Part shown: positions 9,964-17,855 of the stretch, in pieces | Layout of the letters: each line of letters opens with the position of its first letter | Numbering within the stretch: the first letter of the stretch is position 1 | From: Microbispora bryophytorum | GTDB taxonomy: Bacteria > Actinomycetota > Actinomycetes > Streptosporangiales > Streptosporangiaceae | Direction of reading: 5' to 3' | Length of the DNA: 64,000 nt | NCBI RefSeq assembly: GCF_006874465.1 | Contig: NZ_VIRL01000018.1 | Coordinates: 116,969 to 180,968 of the forward strand | The notes under the pieces: generated by a model | What the model was told of the DNA's origin: nothing | Seen by the model: only the letters and a program-made list of their open reading frames with translations | The model's database searches: none | Position numbers and translations under genes: made by a program

Positions 9964-10076
9964 GGACGGACCCTACGCCGTCGCGCGCATCCGTCTCCGG
10001 GGAGGGGGTGCGGAGGATGGACCGGACCGCGGCGGGTAGGGGCTGCCTACGTCGTCAGAGGGAGGAGTGACGGATC

Positions 10077-10475
10077 ATGACCGAGTTCGAACGGTCCCGC
10101 AGGATGCCCGCGCCGGCCGACCAGGTGTTCCGCCAGGCGTGCGACGTCGGCAAACTCGACCTATGGATGCCCCGTGAGCTGCACGTACACGCGGAGGAGC
10201 CGCCCGCGGTCACCGTCCACGAGGACGAGACGGGACAGGACGAACGCGCGCTGCTGCGGGCCGAGCAGGACCAGCTGCGGATGGAGTGGGGCACGCGCGA
10301 TGTGGACCGGTACGCCGGATGGCTGCAGGTCGCCGGCATCGACGACGACAGCAGCGATGTGACGGTCCACCTGTCCTTCTTCGACGAGCGGCACGCGCCC
10401 CCGGCCGAGGCGGTGGAGCAGGCGCTGAACGACAGCCTCGAACGGCTGGCCGAGCAGGTGCGTCAGGCGGCCTGA
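10077..10475 (+). CDS. Small SRPBCC/START-like protein
   Basis: 132 residues. The start (MTEFERSRRMPAPADQVF) followed by the QACDVGKLDLWMP helix and alternating beta strands fits the SRPBCC (polyketide cyclase / lipid-binding) fold, which forms a hydrophobic pocket. ATG at 10077 has a strong GGAGG site at 10061-10065. It is a single-gene unit divergent from lpdA. Ligand and role unknown; the fold is assigned from pattern and length only. Confidence 0.7.
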   Translation: MTEFERSRRMPAPADQVFRQACDVGKLDLWMPRELHVHAEEPPAVTVHEDETGQDERALLRAEQDQLRMEWGTRDVDRYAGWLQVAGIDDDSSDVTVHLSFFDERHAPPAEAVEQALNDSLERLAEQVRQAA

Positions 10476-10487
10476 TCGGCTGCCCGC

Positions 10488-10511
10488 GCTACTCGGCTAC
10501 TCGGCTACTCG
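10488..10511. repeat. 8-base tandem repeat, three perfect copies
   Basis: GCTACTCG repeated three times just after the SRPBCC gene. It also supplies the TAG stop of the minus-strand small reading frame that ends at 10505. Confidence 0.9.
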
Positions 10512-10753
10512 GCCTGCCCGTCGGGGTCCGGGCCGGCGGATGGGGCGGTCGGCAGGGGCGGTGCGGTCGGCAGGAGCGGTGTGGTCGGCAGGGGCGGGGC
10601 GAACGCGGAGGCCCGTGCGCCCGCCAGGCCGAGCACCTGACGTATCCACGCCTCCAGGCCCGTCGGGTCCGGCGGGGTCAGTCGGTCCTGCCCGCTCTGC
10701 CCGCCCTGCCCGCCCTGCTCTCCGCGCCCCCGCCCGGGAGCCGCCGCGGTCAC
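10505..10753 (-). CDS. Possible small proline-rich protein
   Basis: 82 residues from a GTG at 10753, five bases after the stop of the LLM oxidoreductase and on the same strand. The N-terminal part is Gly/Gln-rich (GEQGGQGGQSGQ), the middle is a plausible amphipathic helix (TGLEAWIRQVLGLAGARASA), and the tail is a six-residue Pro repeat (APPLPT-like) made by three 18-base DNA repeats at 10547-10600. No family recognised and no clear ribosome-binding site, so it may be an untranslated tail. Confidence 0.35.
   Translation of the reverse strand: MTAAAPGRGRGEQGGQGGQSGQDRLTPPDPTGLEAWIRQVLGLAGARASAFAPPLPTTPLLPTAPPLPTAPSAGPDPDGQAE
10547..10600. repeat. 18-base tandem repeat, three near-identical copies
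   Basis: Units GGTCGGCAGGGGCGGTGC, then two copies differing at one and two positions. Being a multiple of three it keeps frame and encodes the six-residue proline repeat on the minus strand. Confidence 0.9.
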
Positions 10754-10757
10754 GCCG

Positions 10758-11681
10758 TCACCGCAGAAGGGCGGGGGCCAGCAGCCGCAGGTGCTCGATC
10801 TGCGTGCCGACGGAGTCGGCCAGAGGCTGGACGCACACGTGGTCGGCCCCGGCGTCGTGGTGGGCGCGTACCCGCTCGGCGATCGTCTCCGGCTCGCCCC
10901 AGACCACGATCGCGTCGATGAGCCGGTCGCTGCCGCCGCCCGCGAGGTCGTCGTCGGAGAAGCCGAGCTCGCGCAGGTTGTTGGTGTAGTTCGGCAGGGA
11001 GAGGTACAGGGCGGCGTACTCGCGGGCGATCTCGCGTGCGCGGTCCGCGTCCGTCTCGACCACCACGGCCTGCTCGGGGGCGAGGACCGGGTCCGGTCCG
11101 AGGATCTCGCGGGCCTTCGCGGTGTGCTCGGGCGGCACGAAGTAGGTGTGGGCGCCCTGGGTGCGCCGCGCGGCGAGTTCGAGCATCCGGCGCCGGAGCG
11201 CCGCGAGCATCCGGGGCGGCGTCTGCGCCTGCGGCAGCTCGATCGACGCCTGGTCCATCGCGTCGAGATAGTCGCGCATGTAGGCGAGCGGTGCGGAGTA
11301 GTCGTGGCCGCGAGGGACGACCAGGGGCTTGTGGCTGACGCCGAGGCCGAGCACGAACCGCTGGTCCCACGCCTCGGCGAGGGTCGCGGCGCCGTTGGCG
11401 GCGGCGACGGGGTCGCGGCCGTAGGCGTTGGCGATGCCCGTGGCCACGTGCAGCCGCCTGGTGGCCGACAGCAGCAGCGCGGCGTGCGTGAACGCCTCGC
11501 GTCCGGTCGGGATCTCACCGATCCACAGCGCCGGGTATCCGAGCGCCTCGATCTCCGCCGCGGCCTTCCTGGCCTCTGCCGCCGGGGTCGCCGCCAGAGA
11601 GGACAGCCACACTCCGGTACGGCCGAGGCCACGCCTCAGCTGGGACGGTTCCGCGGTGGGCGGTTGCGTGCGCTCGGCCAT
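10758..11681 (-). CDS. LLM-class F420-dependent oxidoreductase
   Basis: 307 residues with the luciferase-like TIM-barrel pattern: GVWLSS near the N-terminus, GYPALWIGE, TGIANAYGRDPVAAANGAA, RFVLGLGVSH and the C-terminal AGADHVCVQPL. Such actinobacterial enzymes usually take hydride from reduced F420 to reduce or oxidise small substrates, often with no known partner. Start ATG at 11681. A triple 10-base repeat sits 14 bases upstream of the start and could affect its expression. Substrate cannot be inferred. Confidence 0.88.
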   Translation of the reverse strand: MAERTQPPTAEPSQLRRGLGRTGVWLSSLAATPAAEARKAAAEIEALGYPALWIGEIPTGREAFTHAALLLSATRRLHVATGIANAYGRDPVAAANGAATLAEAWDQRFVLGLGVSHKPLVVPRGHDYSAPLAYMRDYLDAMDQASIELPQAQTPPRMLAALRRRMLELAARRTQGAHTYFVPPEHTAKAREILGPDPVLAPEQAVVVETDADRAREIAREYAALYLSLPNYTNNLRELGFSDDDLAGGGSDRLIDAIVVWGEPETIAERVRAHHDAGADHVCVQPLADSVGTQIEHLRLLAPALLR

Positions 11682-11694
11682 CCGGACGCTCCTT

Positions 11695-11724
11695 GTCTGT
11701 CACGGTCTGTCACGGTCTGTCACG
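11695..11724. repeat. Three perfect 10-base direct repeats upstream of the LLM gene
   Basis: GTCTGTCACG three times head to tail, 14 bases before the LLM start codon. A 10-base period equals about one helical turn, so the copies would face the same side of DNA. The rest of the 11682-12083 gap has no convincing gene; its right end holds the hairpin described next. Confidence 0.85.
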
Positions 11725-12043
11725 CGAGATCGGGCGGTAGGGGCGGTCCGCCAGGGAGGCCGCCCCGCGGGGCCGGACGGCCGCGTCGTGCGGGCGTCGC
11801 AGCATCAGCATCGCATCGCACGCGCCGGTGACCTCGGCACCTCCCTGCGATCGCTTCACGTGTCGGGGCGCACCGCCGTGCCCGTACGGCTTACCCCGAT
11901 TTCCCCGAATTCAGCGGTTCATCCGCATCGATCGCTGATTCACCCCGAGGGCGGCGAGAGATCCATGAGGCGCAACCCACGAAACCGCAAAGGCCTGTCC
12001 TGGATCTTCCCGTCCGGGCGGCGGGGCCGCCGTCGCCGCGTGT

Positions 12044-12076
12044 CTCCTGGGAGCCGACTCGCTCACTTCCCAGGAG
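12044..12076 (+). promoter_or_regulatory. Hairpin that covers the lipoprotein ribosome-binding site
   Basis: CTCCTGGGA (12044-12052) pairs perfectly with TCCCAGGAG (12068-12076) across a 15-base loop. The second arm contains the Shine-Dalgarno AGGAGG (12072-12077) of the ATG at 12084, so folding would hide the ribosome-binding site. Seen directly; regulation is inferred. Confidence 0.6.
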
Positions 12077-12083
12077 GCCGAAC

Positions 12084-12650
12084 ATGAGGAAACTGCTGTA
12101 TGCCGGCGCGGTCGCGATCAGCCTGCTGGCCGCCGGATGCGGCGGTGCCGGCGACGACGCCAGCCGCGTCGCCAACGACCAGCTCAACGAGTCGCAGACG
12201 CCCGAGCCCTCCGAGTACCCCTCGGGGACGACGCCGTCCGCCACCGGATCCGCGTCGCCGACATCTCCCGTCCAGGCGTCCCCCACGGGGCCCGCGCGCA
12301 TCGACGCGGCGCCCACCTCGCTCGGCAGCGTGCTGGTCGGCGTGGAGGGCCGCACGGTGTATCTGTTCACCAAGGACAAGGGCGGCGCGTCCGCCTGCAC
12401 CCAGGCGTGCGCCGCCGCGTGGCCGCCCGTGCTGACCGTCGGCGCACCCCAGGCGGGTACGGGCGTGCGCCCGAACCTGCTCGGGACGCTCCACCGGGAG
12501 GACGGCACCACGCAGGTGACCTACAACAAGCACCCGCTCTACTACTACATCAAGGACCAGAAGGCGGGCGACGTGCTCGGCCAGGACCTGAAGGACTTCG
12601 GCGCCGAGTGGTACGCCGTCACTCCCGAGGGCAAGAAGGCCAAGCGCTAG
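12084..12650 (+). CDS. Secreted-repeat lipoprotein
   Basis: 188 residues, exported and lipid-anchored. A short signal peptide ends in the lipobox LLAAGC (Cys19), followed by a Ser/Thr/Pro-rich linker to about residue 70. The rest fits the actinobacterial secreted repeat family of unknown function (two YLF/YYY-type repeats: VYLFTKDKGGASACTQACAAAWPP and PLYYYIKDQKAGDVLGQ). The paired cysteines in ACTQAC probably form a disulfide outside the cell. The ribosome-binding site lies in a hairpin and a terminator follows, so it is its own transcription unit. Confidence 0.9.
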   Translation: MRKLLYAGAVAISLLAAGCGGAGDDASRVANDQLNESQTPEPSEYPSGTTPSATGSASPTSPVQASPTGPARIDAAPTSLGSVLVGVEGRTVYLFTKDKGGASACTQACAAAWPPVLTVGAPQAGTGVRPNLLGTLHREDGTTQVTYNKHPLYYYIKDQKAGDVLGQDLKDFGAEWYAVTPEGKKAKR

Positions 12651-12730
12651 TCCGGAGCACGGCCATGCTGCGCGGCAGCCGGGCGAGCAGAGCCGACAAC
12701 TGCTCGCGCTCGTCCGGCGTTCCGTTTCCG

Positions 12731-12757
12731 ATCCGCCTTCCCCGCAGGAGGGCGGAT
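12731..12757 (+). terminator. Terminator after the lipoprotein gene
   Basis: A 10-base stem with one G-T pair (ATCCGCCTTC at 12731-12740 with GAGGGCGGAT at 12748-12757), 7-base loop, followed by TTCTC. Confidence 0.7.
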
Positions 12758-12899
12758 TTCTCATGTCCTCTCCGGCTCTGCCGGCCAACCCTTCCGGCAA
12801 CCCTGGGGATCACCTGGCTACCACTGCTCGGAGCCCACTAGGCTTAGGGGCACTCCGCCCTGTGTCCGCGGCCGCTTCATCATTGAAAGTGGGCTCGCG

Positions 12900-13373
12900 A
12901 TGGCATCGGACGCGCCGTCTGTTCTCGAGAACATCCTCACCGGCATGGCCGACCTCGCCGGGGTCGACGGCGCCGCGTTGATGCTGCTCGACGGCCAGGA
13001 CCGCCTCCGCGCGATCGGGGCGACCGACGACGACGGCGTACTGCTGGAGTCCGCCCAGGAGTCCGTGGGCGACGGGCCCGCCATCGAGAGCGCCGCCAGC
13101 GGCGGCCTCGTCGCGATTCCCGATCTGCACGCCGCGAGGCCCGTGGGGTTCCCGAACGTGGCCGTCCACGCCCCGCCGGTCCGGGCCGTCCTCTCCGTAC
13201 CGCTCATCGAGGATCGCGAGCTCATCGGCGTCCTCGACTTCTACGCCCGTGACGGGCGCGTCTGGGACCGAACGGAGGCGGAGGCCGGAGCACGCCTCGG
13301 CGAGCTGATGGTCATCGTTCTCCAGGTCCTGGCAGAGATCAGGACTGATCGGGCCCCCTCCGGGCAGTTGTGA
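12900..13373 (+). CDS. Single GAF-domain protein
   Basis: 157 residues, essentially one GAF domain (ADLAGVDGAALMLLD, SVGDGPAIESAASGGLVAIPDL, AVLSVPLIEDRELIGVLDFYA). GAF domains bind small ligands or mediate dimerisation. It is the first of three plus-strand genes (GAF, GAF-ANTAR, STAS) that look like a sensory operon; 66 bases separate it from the next gene. It lacks any output domain, so it may titrate or heterodimerise with the GAF of its neighbour. ATG at 12900 has only a weak ribosome-binding site. Confidence 0.85.
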   Translation: MASDAPSVLENILTGMADLAGVDGAALMLLDGQDRLRAIGATDDDGVLLESAQESVGDGPAIESAASGGLVAIPDLHAARPVGFPNVAVHAPPVRAVLSVPLIEDRELIGVLDFYARDGRVWDRTEAEAGARLGELMVIVLQVLAEIRTDRAPSGQL

Positions 13374-13439
13374 TGGCCGAATCGGCACCTCTCCCCCAGG
13401 CCACGGCGGTGCGAGGTGAGGTTCACGAGAGGATACGGA

Positions 13440-14168
13440 ATGACCCATATCGATCCTGAGGCTCTTGTCGCCAGCCTGCGACGTCTGCAGAAGGACAGGG
13501 CGGCGACCGGGATCGTGCACCACCTTGAGCGCATCGTCCAAGTGGTCGACCGGCTTTTCGGATACTCCGGCGCCGGTCTGATGTTCGCCGAGGAGGACCG
13601 CACACTTCGCTACCTCTTCGCTACCGACGAGCGTGGCCGCAGCCTCGAGCGCGCTCAGGCGGTGACGGGCCAGGGCCCCTGTGTGGCGGCGTACGCGGGC
13701 GACACCGCGGTGACGACGGCCGACGTGCGGGCCGACCGGCGGTGGCCGGCCCTGCGTGAGCTGCTGCACCCCGAGGTGCGCGGGGTGGCGGGAGTGCCGA
13801 TCCGGCTCGGCGGCGTGCCCGTGGGCACTCTCAACGTCTACCAGGACGCGCCGCACGAGTGGCAGGAGAGCGACGCCCAGGCCCTCCACGCGTACGCCCA
13901 CGTGATCGAGCAGGTCCTCGTGGCGTCGATGGAGGCGGACGAGAAGGCGGTGCTCGCCGACCAGCTCCAGTACGCCCTGGACTACCGGGTCGTGATCGAG
14001 CGGGCCATCGGTTATCTCATGGGCAAGCACGATCTGACGGCCTCGCAGGCGTTCACCGGGCTGCGCAAGCAGGCCAGGGACAGTAGACGGAAGGTGTCCG
14101 AGCTCGCGGCGGAACTACTGGGCGAGCAGGGCCAGAGGAATGTTGCGAATCCAGACCACGTCGTCTGA
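13440..14168 (+). CDS. GAF-ANTAR RNA-binding regulator
   Basis: 242 residues from the ATG at 13440, which has GAGAGGA six bases upstream (a GTG at 13416 is possible but poorly placed). An N-terminal GAF domain (GYSGAGLMFAEED to VPVGTLNVYQD) is followed by an ANTAR domain at the C-terminus (ALDYRVVIERAIGYLMGKHD, ASQAFTGLRKQARDSRRKV). ANTAR domains typically bind twin-hexaloop RNA and prevent transcription termination, so this is probably a ligand-controlled antiterminator. Its last 29 bases overlap the STAS gene. Confidence 0.9.
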   Translation: MTHIDPEALVASLRRLQKDRAATGIVHHLERIVQVVDRLFGYSGAGLMFAEEDRTLRYLFATDERGRSLERAQAVTGQGPCVAAYAGDTAVTTADVRADRRWPALRELLHPEVRGVAGVPIRLGGVPVGTLNVYQDAPHEWQESDAQALHAYAHVIEQVLVASMEADEKAVLADQLQYALDYRVVIERAIGYLMGKHDLTASQAFTGLRKQARDSRRKVSELAAELLGEQGQRNVANPDHVV

Positions 14169-14505
14169 GGCCGGCATCCGGATGGCAGTGAACGGCGACC
14201 TCGACGTGTCGGGGGTGCCGGAGTTCCATGCCTGCCTGCGACAGGTGCTGGGGACCTACCGGCCCGGAAACGTCGAGGTCGGCCTCGCCGGGGTCGGCTT
14301 CCTCGACTGCGCGGGCGCGCGGAGCCTCCTGTGGGCCGACGCGCGCGTGCGGGAGTGGGGCGGCGGCGTGACCTTCGTCCGCCCCGCCCCGCAGGTGCTG
14401 CGGCTGCTGCGGCTGCTGGGCTTCGACTCCGCGCTGTCCATCCGTACGGCGTCGCGCGTGCCGCTGCCCCAGCCCACGGCCGAGGCCCGCCCCCGGCCCA
14501 ACTGA
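14140..14505 (+). CDS. STAS-domain protein, anti-sigma antagonist-like
   Basis: 121 residues of the SpoIIAA/RsbV type ([39 protein letters not shown]). Such proteins bind RsbW-type kinases and free sigma factors. The phosphoacceptor region reads DCAG where SpoIIAA has DSSG, so the usual serine is replaced by alanine. It may therefore not be switched off by phosphorylation. ATG at 14140 has AGAGGA in front and lies inside the end of the GAF-ANTAR gene, implying translational coupling. The C-terminal 20 residues are Pro/Arg-rich. Confidence 0.87.
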   Translation: MLRIQTTSSEAGIRMAVNGDLDVSGVPEFHACLRQVLGTYRPGNVEVGLAGVGFLDCAGARSLLWADARVREWGGGVTFVRPAPQVLRLLRLLGFDSALSIRTASRVPLPQPTAEARPRPN

Positions 14506-14575
14506 CCGGACGTACGCCCGGCGGGACGAGAGGTGGACCGAGGTGGGCCGTGACCGGGCGATAGTCTTTGCCGTG

Positions 14576-15628
14576 ATGTATCGACTCGTGTTCACGCAGG
14601 TCCTGAGCCGCCTCGACGCGGAGGCCGTCCACCACCTCACGATCAGGCTGCTCCGCCTGCTCGGGATGTTCCCGTTCCTCGTGCGGCTGCTGCATCGGCT
14701 GCTCGCGCCGCGGGCGGAGTCGCTGCGCGTCCAGGCGTTCGGCGTCCACTTCGCCTCGCCGTTCGGGCTCGCCGCCGGGTTCGACAAGGACGCCGGATGC
14801 GCCGAGCCGCTGGCGGCGCTCGGATTCGGGTACGTCGAGGTCGGCACGATCACCGCGCACGCCCAGCCCGGCAACCCCCGGCCGCGGCTGTTCCGCCTGC
14901 TCGAGAGCCGGGCGATCATCAACCGGATGGGCTTCAACAACGCCGGGGCGGCGGCCGCCGCCAAGCGGCTGCGCAGGGTGCGCCACATCCCGGCCGTGGT
15001 CGGCGTCAACATCGGCAAGACCAAGGTCGTGCCCGAGTCCGAGGCCGTGCGCGACTACGTGGACAGCGCCCGCAGGCTCGCGCCGCTCGCCGACTACCTC
15101 GTGGTCAACGTGAGCTCGCCCAACACTCCGGGCCTGCGCGATCTGCAGGCGGTGGACCGCCTGCGTCCGCTGCTGTCGGCGGTGAAGGAGGCGGCCGGGC
15201 GCACCCCGCTGCTCGTGAAGATCGCGCCGGACCTGGCGGACGAGGACGTGGACGCCGTGGCCGAGCTCGCCGCCGAGCTCGGGCTGGCGGGCGTCATCGC
15301 GACCAACACCACGATCAGCCGCGAGGGCGTCGCGAGCACCGAGGCGGGAGGCCTGTCCGGACAGCCGCTGAAGGCCCGCTCGCTGGAGGTGCTGCGCCGG
15401 CTGCGTCAGAAGGCCGGCGACCGGCTCACGCTCGTCTCCGTCGGCGGCGTGGAGGACGTCGACGACGTCTGGGAGCGGCTGCTGGCCGGCGCCACCCTCG
15501 TGCAGGGATACACCGGCCTGATCTACGAAGGCCCCTTCTGGCCGTCCCGGATCAACCGCCAGCTCGCCCGCCGGCTGCGGCGGCACGGCTACGGCTCGGT
15601 CCGCGAGATCGTCGGCCGCACCGCATGA
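14576..15628 (+). CDS. pyrD: Dihydroorotate dehydrogenase (quinone), class 2
   Basis: 350 residues. Membrane-associated FMN enzyme of pyrimidine synthesis oxidising dihydroorotate to orotate with quinone. An N-terminal amphipathic helix pair ([17 protein letters not shown]) is the membrane-binding part of class 2 enzymes. FMN/substrate motifs: [25 protein letters not shown], the catalytic serine loop [21 protein letters not shown] and VGGV. A GTG at 14573 directly precedes the chosen ATG; TAGTCT at 14562-14567 could be a -10 box, making the mRNA nearly leaderless. No other pyrimidine gene is adjacent. Confidence 0.94.
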   Translation: MYRLVFTQVLSRLDAEAVHHLTIRLLRLLGMFPFLVRLLHRLLAPRAESLRVQAFGVHFASPFGLAAGFDKDAGCAEPLAALGFGYVEVGTITAHAQPGNPRPRLFRLLESRAIINRMGFNNAGAAAAAKRLRRVRHIPAVVGVNIGKTKVVPESEAVRDYVDSARRLAPLADYLVVNVSSPNTPGLRDLQAVDRLRPLLSAVKEAAGRTPLLVKIAPDLADEDVDAVAELAAELGLAGVIATNTTISREGVASTEAGGLSGQPLKARSLEVLRRLRQKAGDRLTLVSVGGVEDVDDVWERLLAGATLVQGYTGLIYEGPFWPSRINRQLARRLRRHGYGSVREIVGRTA

Positions 15629-15657
15629 ATCCCCTTCTCCCGAGAATGGAGAGCGCC

Positions 15658-15855
15658 ATGAGCGTCAAGACCTACACCGTGCAGGGCATGACCTGCGGCC
15701 ACTGCGTGAGCTCGGTCAAGGAGGAGGTCGGCGAGATCGCCGGCGTCACCGGCGTCGAGGTAGACCTCGACAGCGGCCGCCTCGACGTCTCCGGCGACGT
15801 CGCGGACGACGCCGTGCGCAAGGCCGTCGAGGAGGCCGGCTACACCCTCGTCTGA
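15658..15855 (+). CDS. copZ: CopZ-like heavy-metal chaperone
   Basis: 65 residues forming a single HMA domain (ferredoxin-like fold). The metal site is GMTCGHC with Cys13 and Cys16; the sequence ends in the usual VEEAGYTLV strand. These proteins carry Cu(I) to P-type ATPases in the cytosol. ATG at 15658 is preceded by GGAGAG; an in-frame ATG at 15646 is less likely. It lies 29 bases after pyrD. No copper ATPase or CsoR-type regulator is seen in this window, so it works with genes elsewhere. Confidence 0.9.
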   Translation: MSVKTYTVQGMTCGHCVSSVKEEVGEIAGVTGVEVDLDSGRLDVSGDVADDAVRKAVEEAGYTLV

Positions 15856-15875
15856 ACGTCGGCCGGGCCCTTGTC

Positions 15876-15959
15876 ATGATTCGCGTCACGGCCCTGCGGG
15901 ACCTGGCCCGCGCGGCCGTACGGCTCAACCAGGGAATGTACTGCTGGATGTGCCCCTGA
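15876..15959 (+). CDS. Possible 27-residue microprotein ending in a CxxC motif
   Basis: Starts 20 bases after the chaperone stop on the same strand. It begins MIRVTALRDLARAAVRL, a basic amphipathic helix, and ends QGMYCWMCP. The C-W-M-C pair directly downstream of a copper chaperone gene is suggestive of metal binding or of a leader peptide. There is no strong ribosome-binding site, and its 3' end overlaps a small minus-strand frame, so only one of the two may be real. Confidence 0.3.
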   Translation: MIRVTALRDLARAAVRLNQGMYCWMCP

Positions 15960-16092
15960 GCGCCTCGAACAGCTCCTCGCGGAGGTCGGGCGGCAGTTCG
16001 AACCGCTGGTCGCGCAGCTCACCGCGGGCGATCCGGTCTCGCCGCCACTCCTCCGGGCTCGGCCGCAGGCTGAACCGCTCGGACCTGCTCAC
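15925..16092 (-). CDS. Possible small hypothetical protein (55 residues)
   Basis: GTG start at 16092, TGA at 15925-15927. The peptide is strongly charged and helix-like (SLRPSPEEWRRDRIARGE, LPPDLREELFEALRG), with a composition unlike random translation of GC-rich DNA. No family recognised; no clear ribosome-binding site beyond G-rich sequence. It overlaps the microprotein frame by 35 bases. Confidence 0.4.
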   Translation of the reverse strand: MSRSERFSLRPSPEEWRRDRIARGELRDQRFELPPDLREELFEALRGTSSSTFPG

Positions 16093-16218
16093 GCGGCCCG
16101 CCCGCCGCCGCCGTCGCCTGCGGACAGGCGAATCACGATCATGCGCTCCGAAAGTACGAGATCATGCATGGGCGGAGTCTCGCAGCCCGCCCCGACAAAG
16201 CTAAGCGAGCGACCCCTC

Positions 16219-16689
16219 ATGAGCGCCATCTACGACCAGGCCGACGGCGAGCGGATCGCCGTGGCCGACAGCGGTGATTCCGTGAGCATCATCAACCGCT
16301 CCGGGAGGATCGTCGTCGCGAAGAAGGACGTGCGCAGGCTCGCCGAGCGGGTCCTCGCCGCGGCGGGCCGGATGGCCGTCGTCCTGTTCCCACCGGCCCT
16401 GCGGAAGGACACGCTGTCGGTCTCCGGCCCGTCCGGACGGTGGAAGGTCCGCGTCTCGCCGAAGAACGGCGCACGCGTCCTCGTCGAGGTCGATCCGCAG
16501 GGTCTCGGGCCCGCCGAGGCCTACGAGTTCGCCGCCGCGGTCGCGGTGGCCGGGCGCCACATCGGCGACGCGGAACAGGCAGACCTGCGCCTGACCGCGA
16601 GGATCCGCGAAGTGATCGACACCTACCAGGGCCTCGACCCGGAGAAGCTCGCGGCCGCCATCGTCGCCGAGGTCCTCGACGGAGCCTGA
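16219..16689 (+). CDS. Conserved-looking protein of unknown function
   Basis: 156 residues from ATG 16219 (frame is open from 16141, where another ATG exists). Not recognised. The N-terminal 110 residues look like a beta-rich domain (ERIAVADSGDSVSIINR, WKVRVSPKNGARVLVEVDP); the C-terminal part is helical (YEFAAAVAVAGRHIGDAEQ, LDPEKLAAAIVAEVLDGA). No signal peptide or membrane segment. It is followed after 77 bases by the DUF4037 gene on the same strand, perhaps co-transcribed. Confidence 0.65.
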   Translation: MSAIYDQADGERIAVADSGDSVSIINRSGRIVVAKKDVRRLAERVLAAAGRMAVVLFPPALRKDTLSVSGPSGRWKVRVSPKNGARVLVEVDPQGLGPAEAYEFAAAVAVAGRHIGDAEQADLRLTARIREVIDTYQGLDPEKLAAAIVAEVLDGA

Positions 16690-16766
16690 CACCCCGCCCA
16701 GGGAAAAGCGGCGACGCGGGGAAAAGCCGTTGCCCCGGGCGACGGAGCCCGCGGAGGATGTCGGCC

Positions 16767-17855
16767 ATGGGAGACGGGCACGTGCGCGGGCTTGAGCTGT
16801 CGCGGCGGTTCTACCTGGAGGCGGTGGCGCCGCTGCTGGCGCGGCGCTTCGGCGGTCTCACGCACACGGCGGCCCTTCTCGGCCCGGGCTCGGAGGTGCT
16901 CGGGTACGACACCGAGCGGTCCACCGACCACGACTGGGGCCCACGGCTGCAGCTGTTCCTGAGCCCCGAGGACGTCGCCGCCGACGGCGAGGCCGTGGAC
17001 GCGATGCTCGCGGGGAGCCTGCCGCCGTGGTTCCTCGGCTATCCCACGAACTTCGGCCCGGCCGGGGGGAACGGCACCCGGCACATGGAGCCGGCGGACG
17101 GGCCGGTCCGGCACGAGGTGGTGGTGGCTGAGCCGACCGCATGGCTCACCGGGCACCTCGGCTTCGACCCGACCGCGGGCGTCGGCCTGTCCGACTGGCT
17201 GGCGACGCCCACCCAGACGCTCGCGGAGATCACGGCGGGGGAGGTCTTCCACGACGGCCTGGGCGTGCTCCTGCCGGTCCGGCGGCGCCTCGCCTGGTAT
17301 CCCGGCGACGTCTGGCGCTACGTCGTGGCCTGCCAATGGCGGCGGATATGCCAGGAGGAGGCGTTCGTGGGCCGCGCCGGCGAAGCCGGTGACGAACTGG
17401 GCTCGGCCGTCACCTGCGCCCGTCTGGTGCGGGACCTCATCCGGCTCGCCCTGCTCATGCACCGCCGCTACCCGCCGTACGGCAAGTGGCTGGGCAGCGC
17501 CTTCGCCGCCCTGCCGTGCGGCCCGGCTCTGGCGCCCGTGCTCAGGGCGGCCGTGTCGGCCACCGGCTGGCGGGAGCGCGAGCGCCACCTCGCCACCGCC
17601 TACGAGGCTCTCGCGGCCCTGCACAACGACCTCGGCCTCACCGCGCCCGTCGATCCGCGCACCCGGCCGTACCACAGCCGCCCCTTCCGGGTGCTGCACG
17701 CCGAGCGCTTCACCGAGGCGCTGCTGGAGACCATCGCCGATCCGGAGGTGCGGCGGCTGCCCCTGACCGGCGCGGTGGACCAGTACGTCGACAGCACCGA
17801 CGCGCTGTACGAGCGTTCCCGCGTGCGGCGCGTCGCCGGGGCGGTGCGGGGTTAG
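16767..17855 (+). CDS. DUF4037 nucleotidyltransferase-like protein
   Basis: 362 residues. The pattern matches DUF4037 proteins: AALLGPGSEVLGYDTERSTDHDWGPRLQLF near the N-terminus resembles a nucleotidyltransferase active-site loop (GSxxxGxD...DHD), with a helical C-terminal half (YPPYGKWLGSAFAALPCGP, ALHNDLGLTAPVDPRTRPYHSRPFRVL). ATG at 16767 is chosen because GGAGG sits nine bases upstream; an ATG at 16758 is too close to it. Substrate unknown. The stop codon lies inside a 14-base tandem repeat shared with the convergent hexosaminidase gene. Confidence 0.85.
   Translation: MGDGHVRGLELSRRFYLEAVAPLLARRFGGLTHTAALLGPGSEVLGYDTERSTDHDWGPRLQLFLSPEDVAADGEAVDAMLAGSLPPWFLGYPTNFGPAGGNGTRHMEPADGPVRHEVVVAEPTAWLTGHLGFDPTAGVGLSDWLATPTQTLAEITAGEVFHDGLGVLLPVRRRLAWYPGDVWRYVVACQWRRICQEEAFVGRAGEAGDELGSAVTCARLVRDLIRLALLMHRRYPPYGKWLGSAFAALPCGPALAPVLRAAVSATGWRERERHLATAYEALAALHNDLGLTAPVDPRTRPYHSRPFRVLHAERFTEALLETIADPEVRRLPLTGAVDQYVDSTDALYERSRVRRVAGAVRG

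Noticed and set aside
11428..12087. 220-codon plus-strand frame before the lipoprotein gene
   Set aside because: Antisense to the LLM gene start, then crosses the repeat and hairpin region; no protein-like features.
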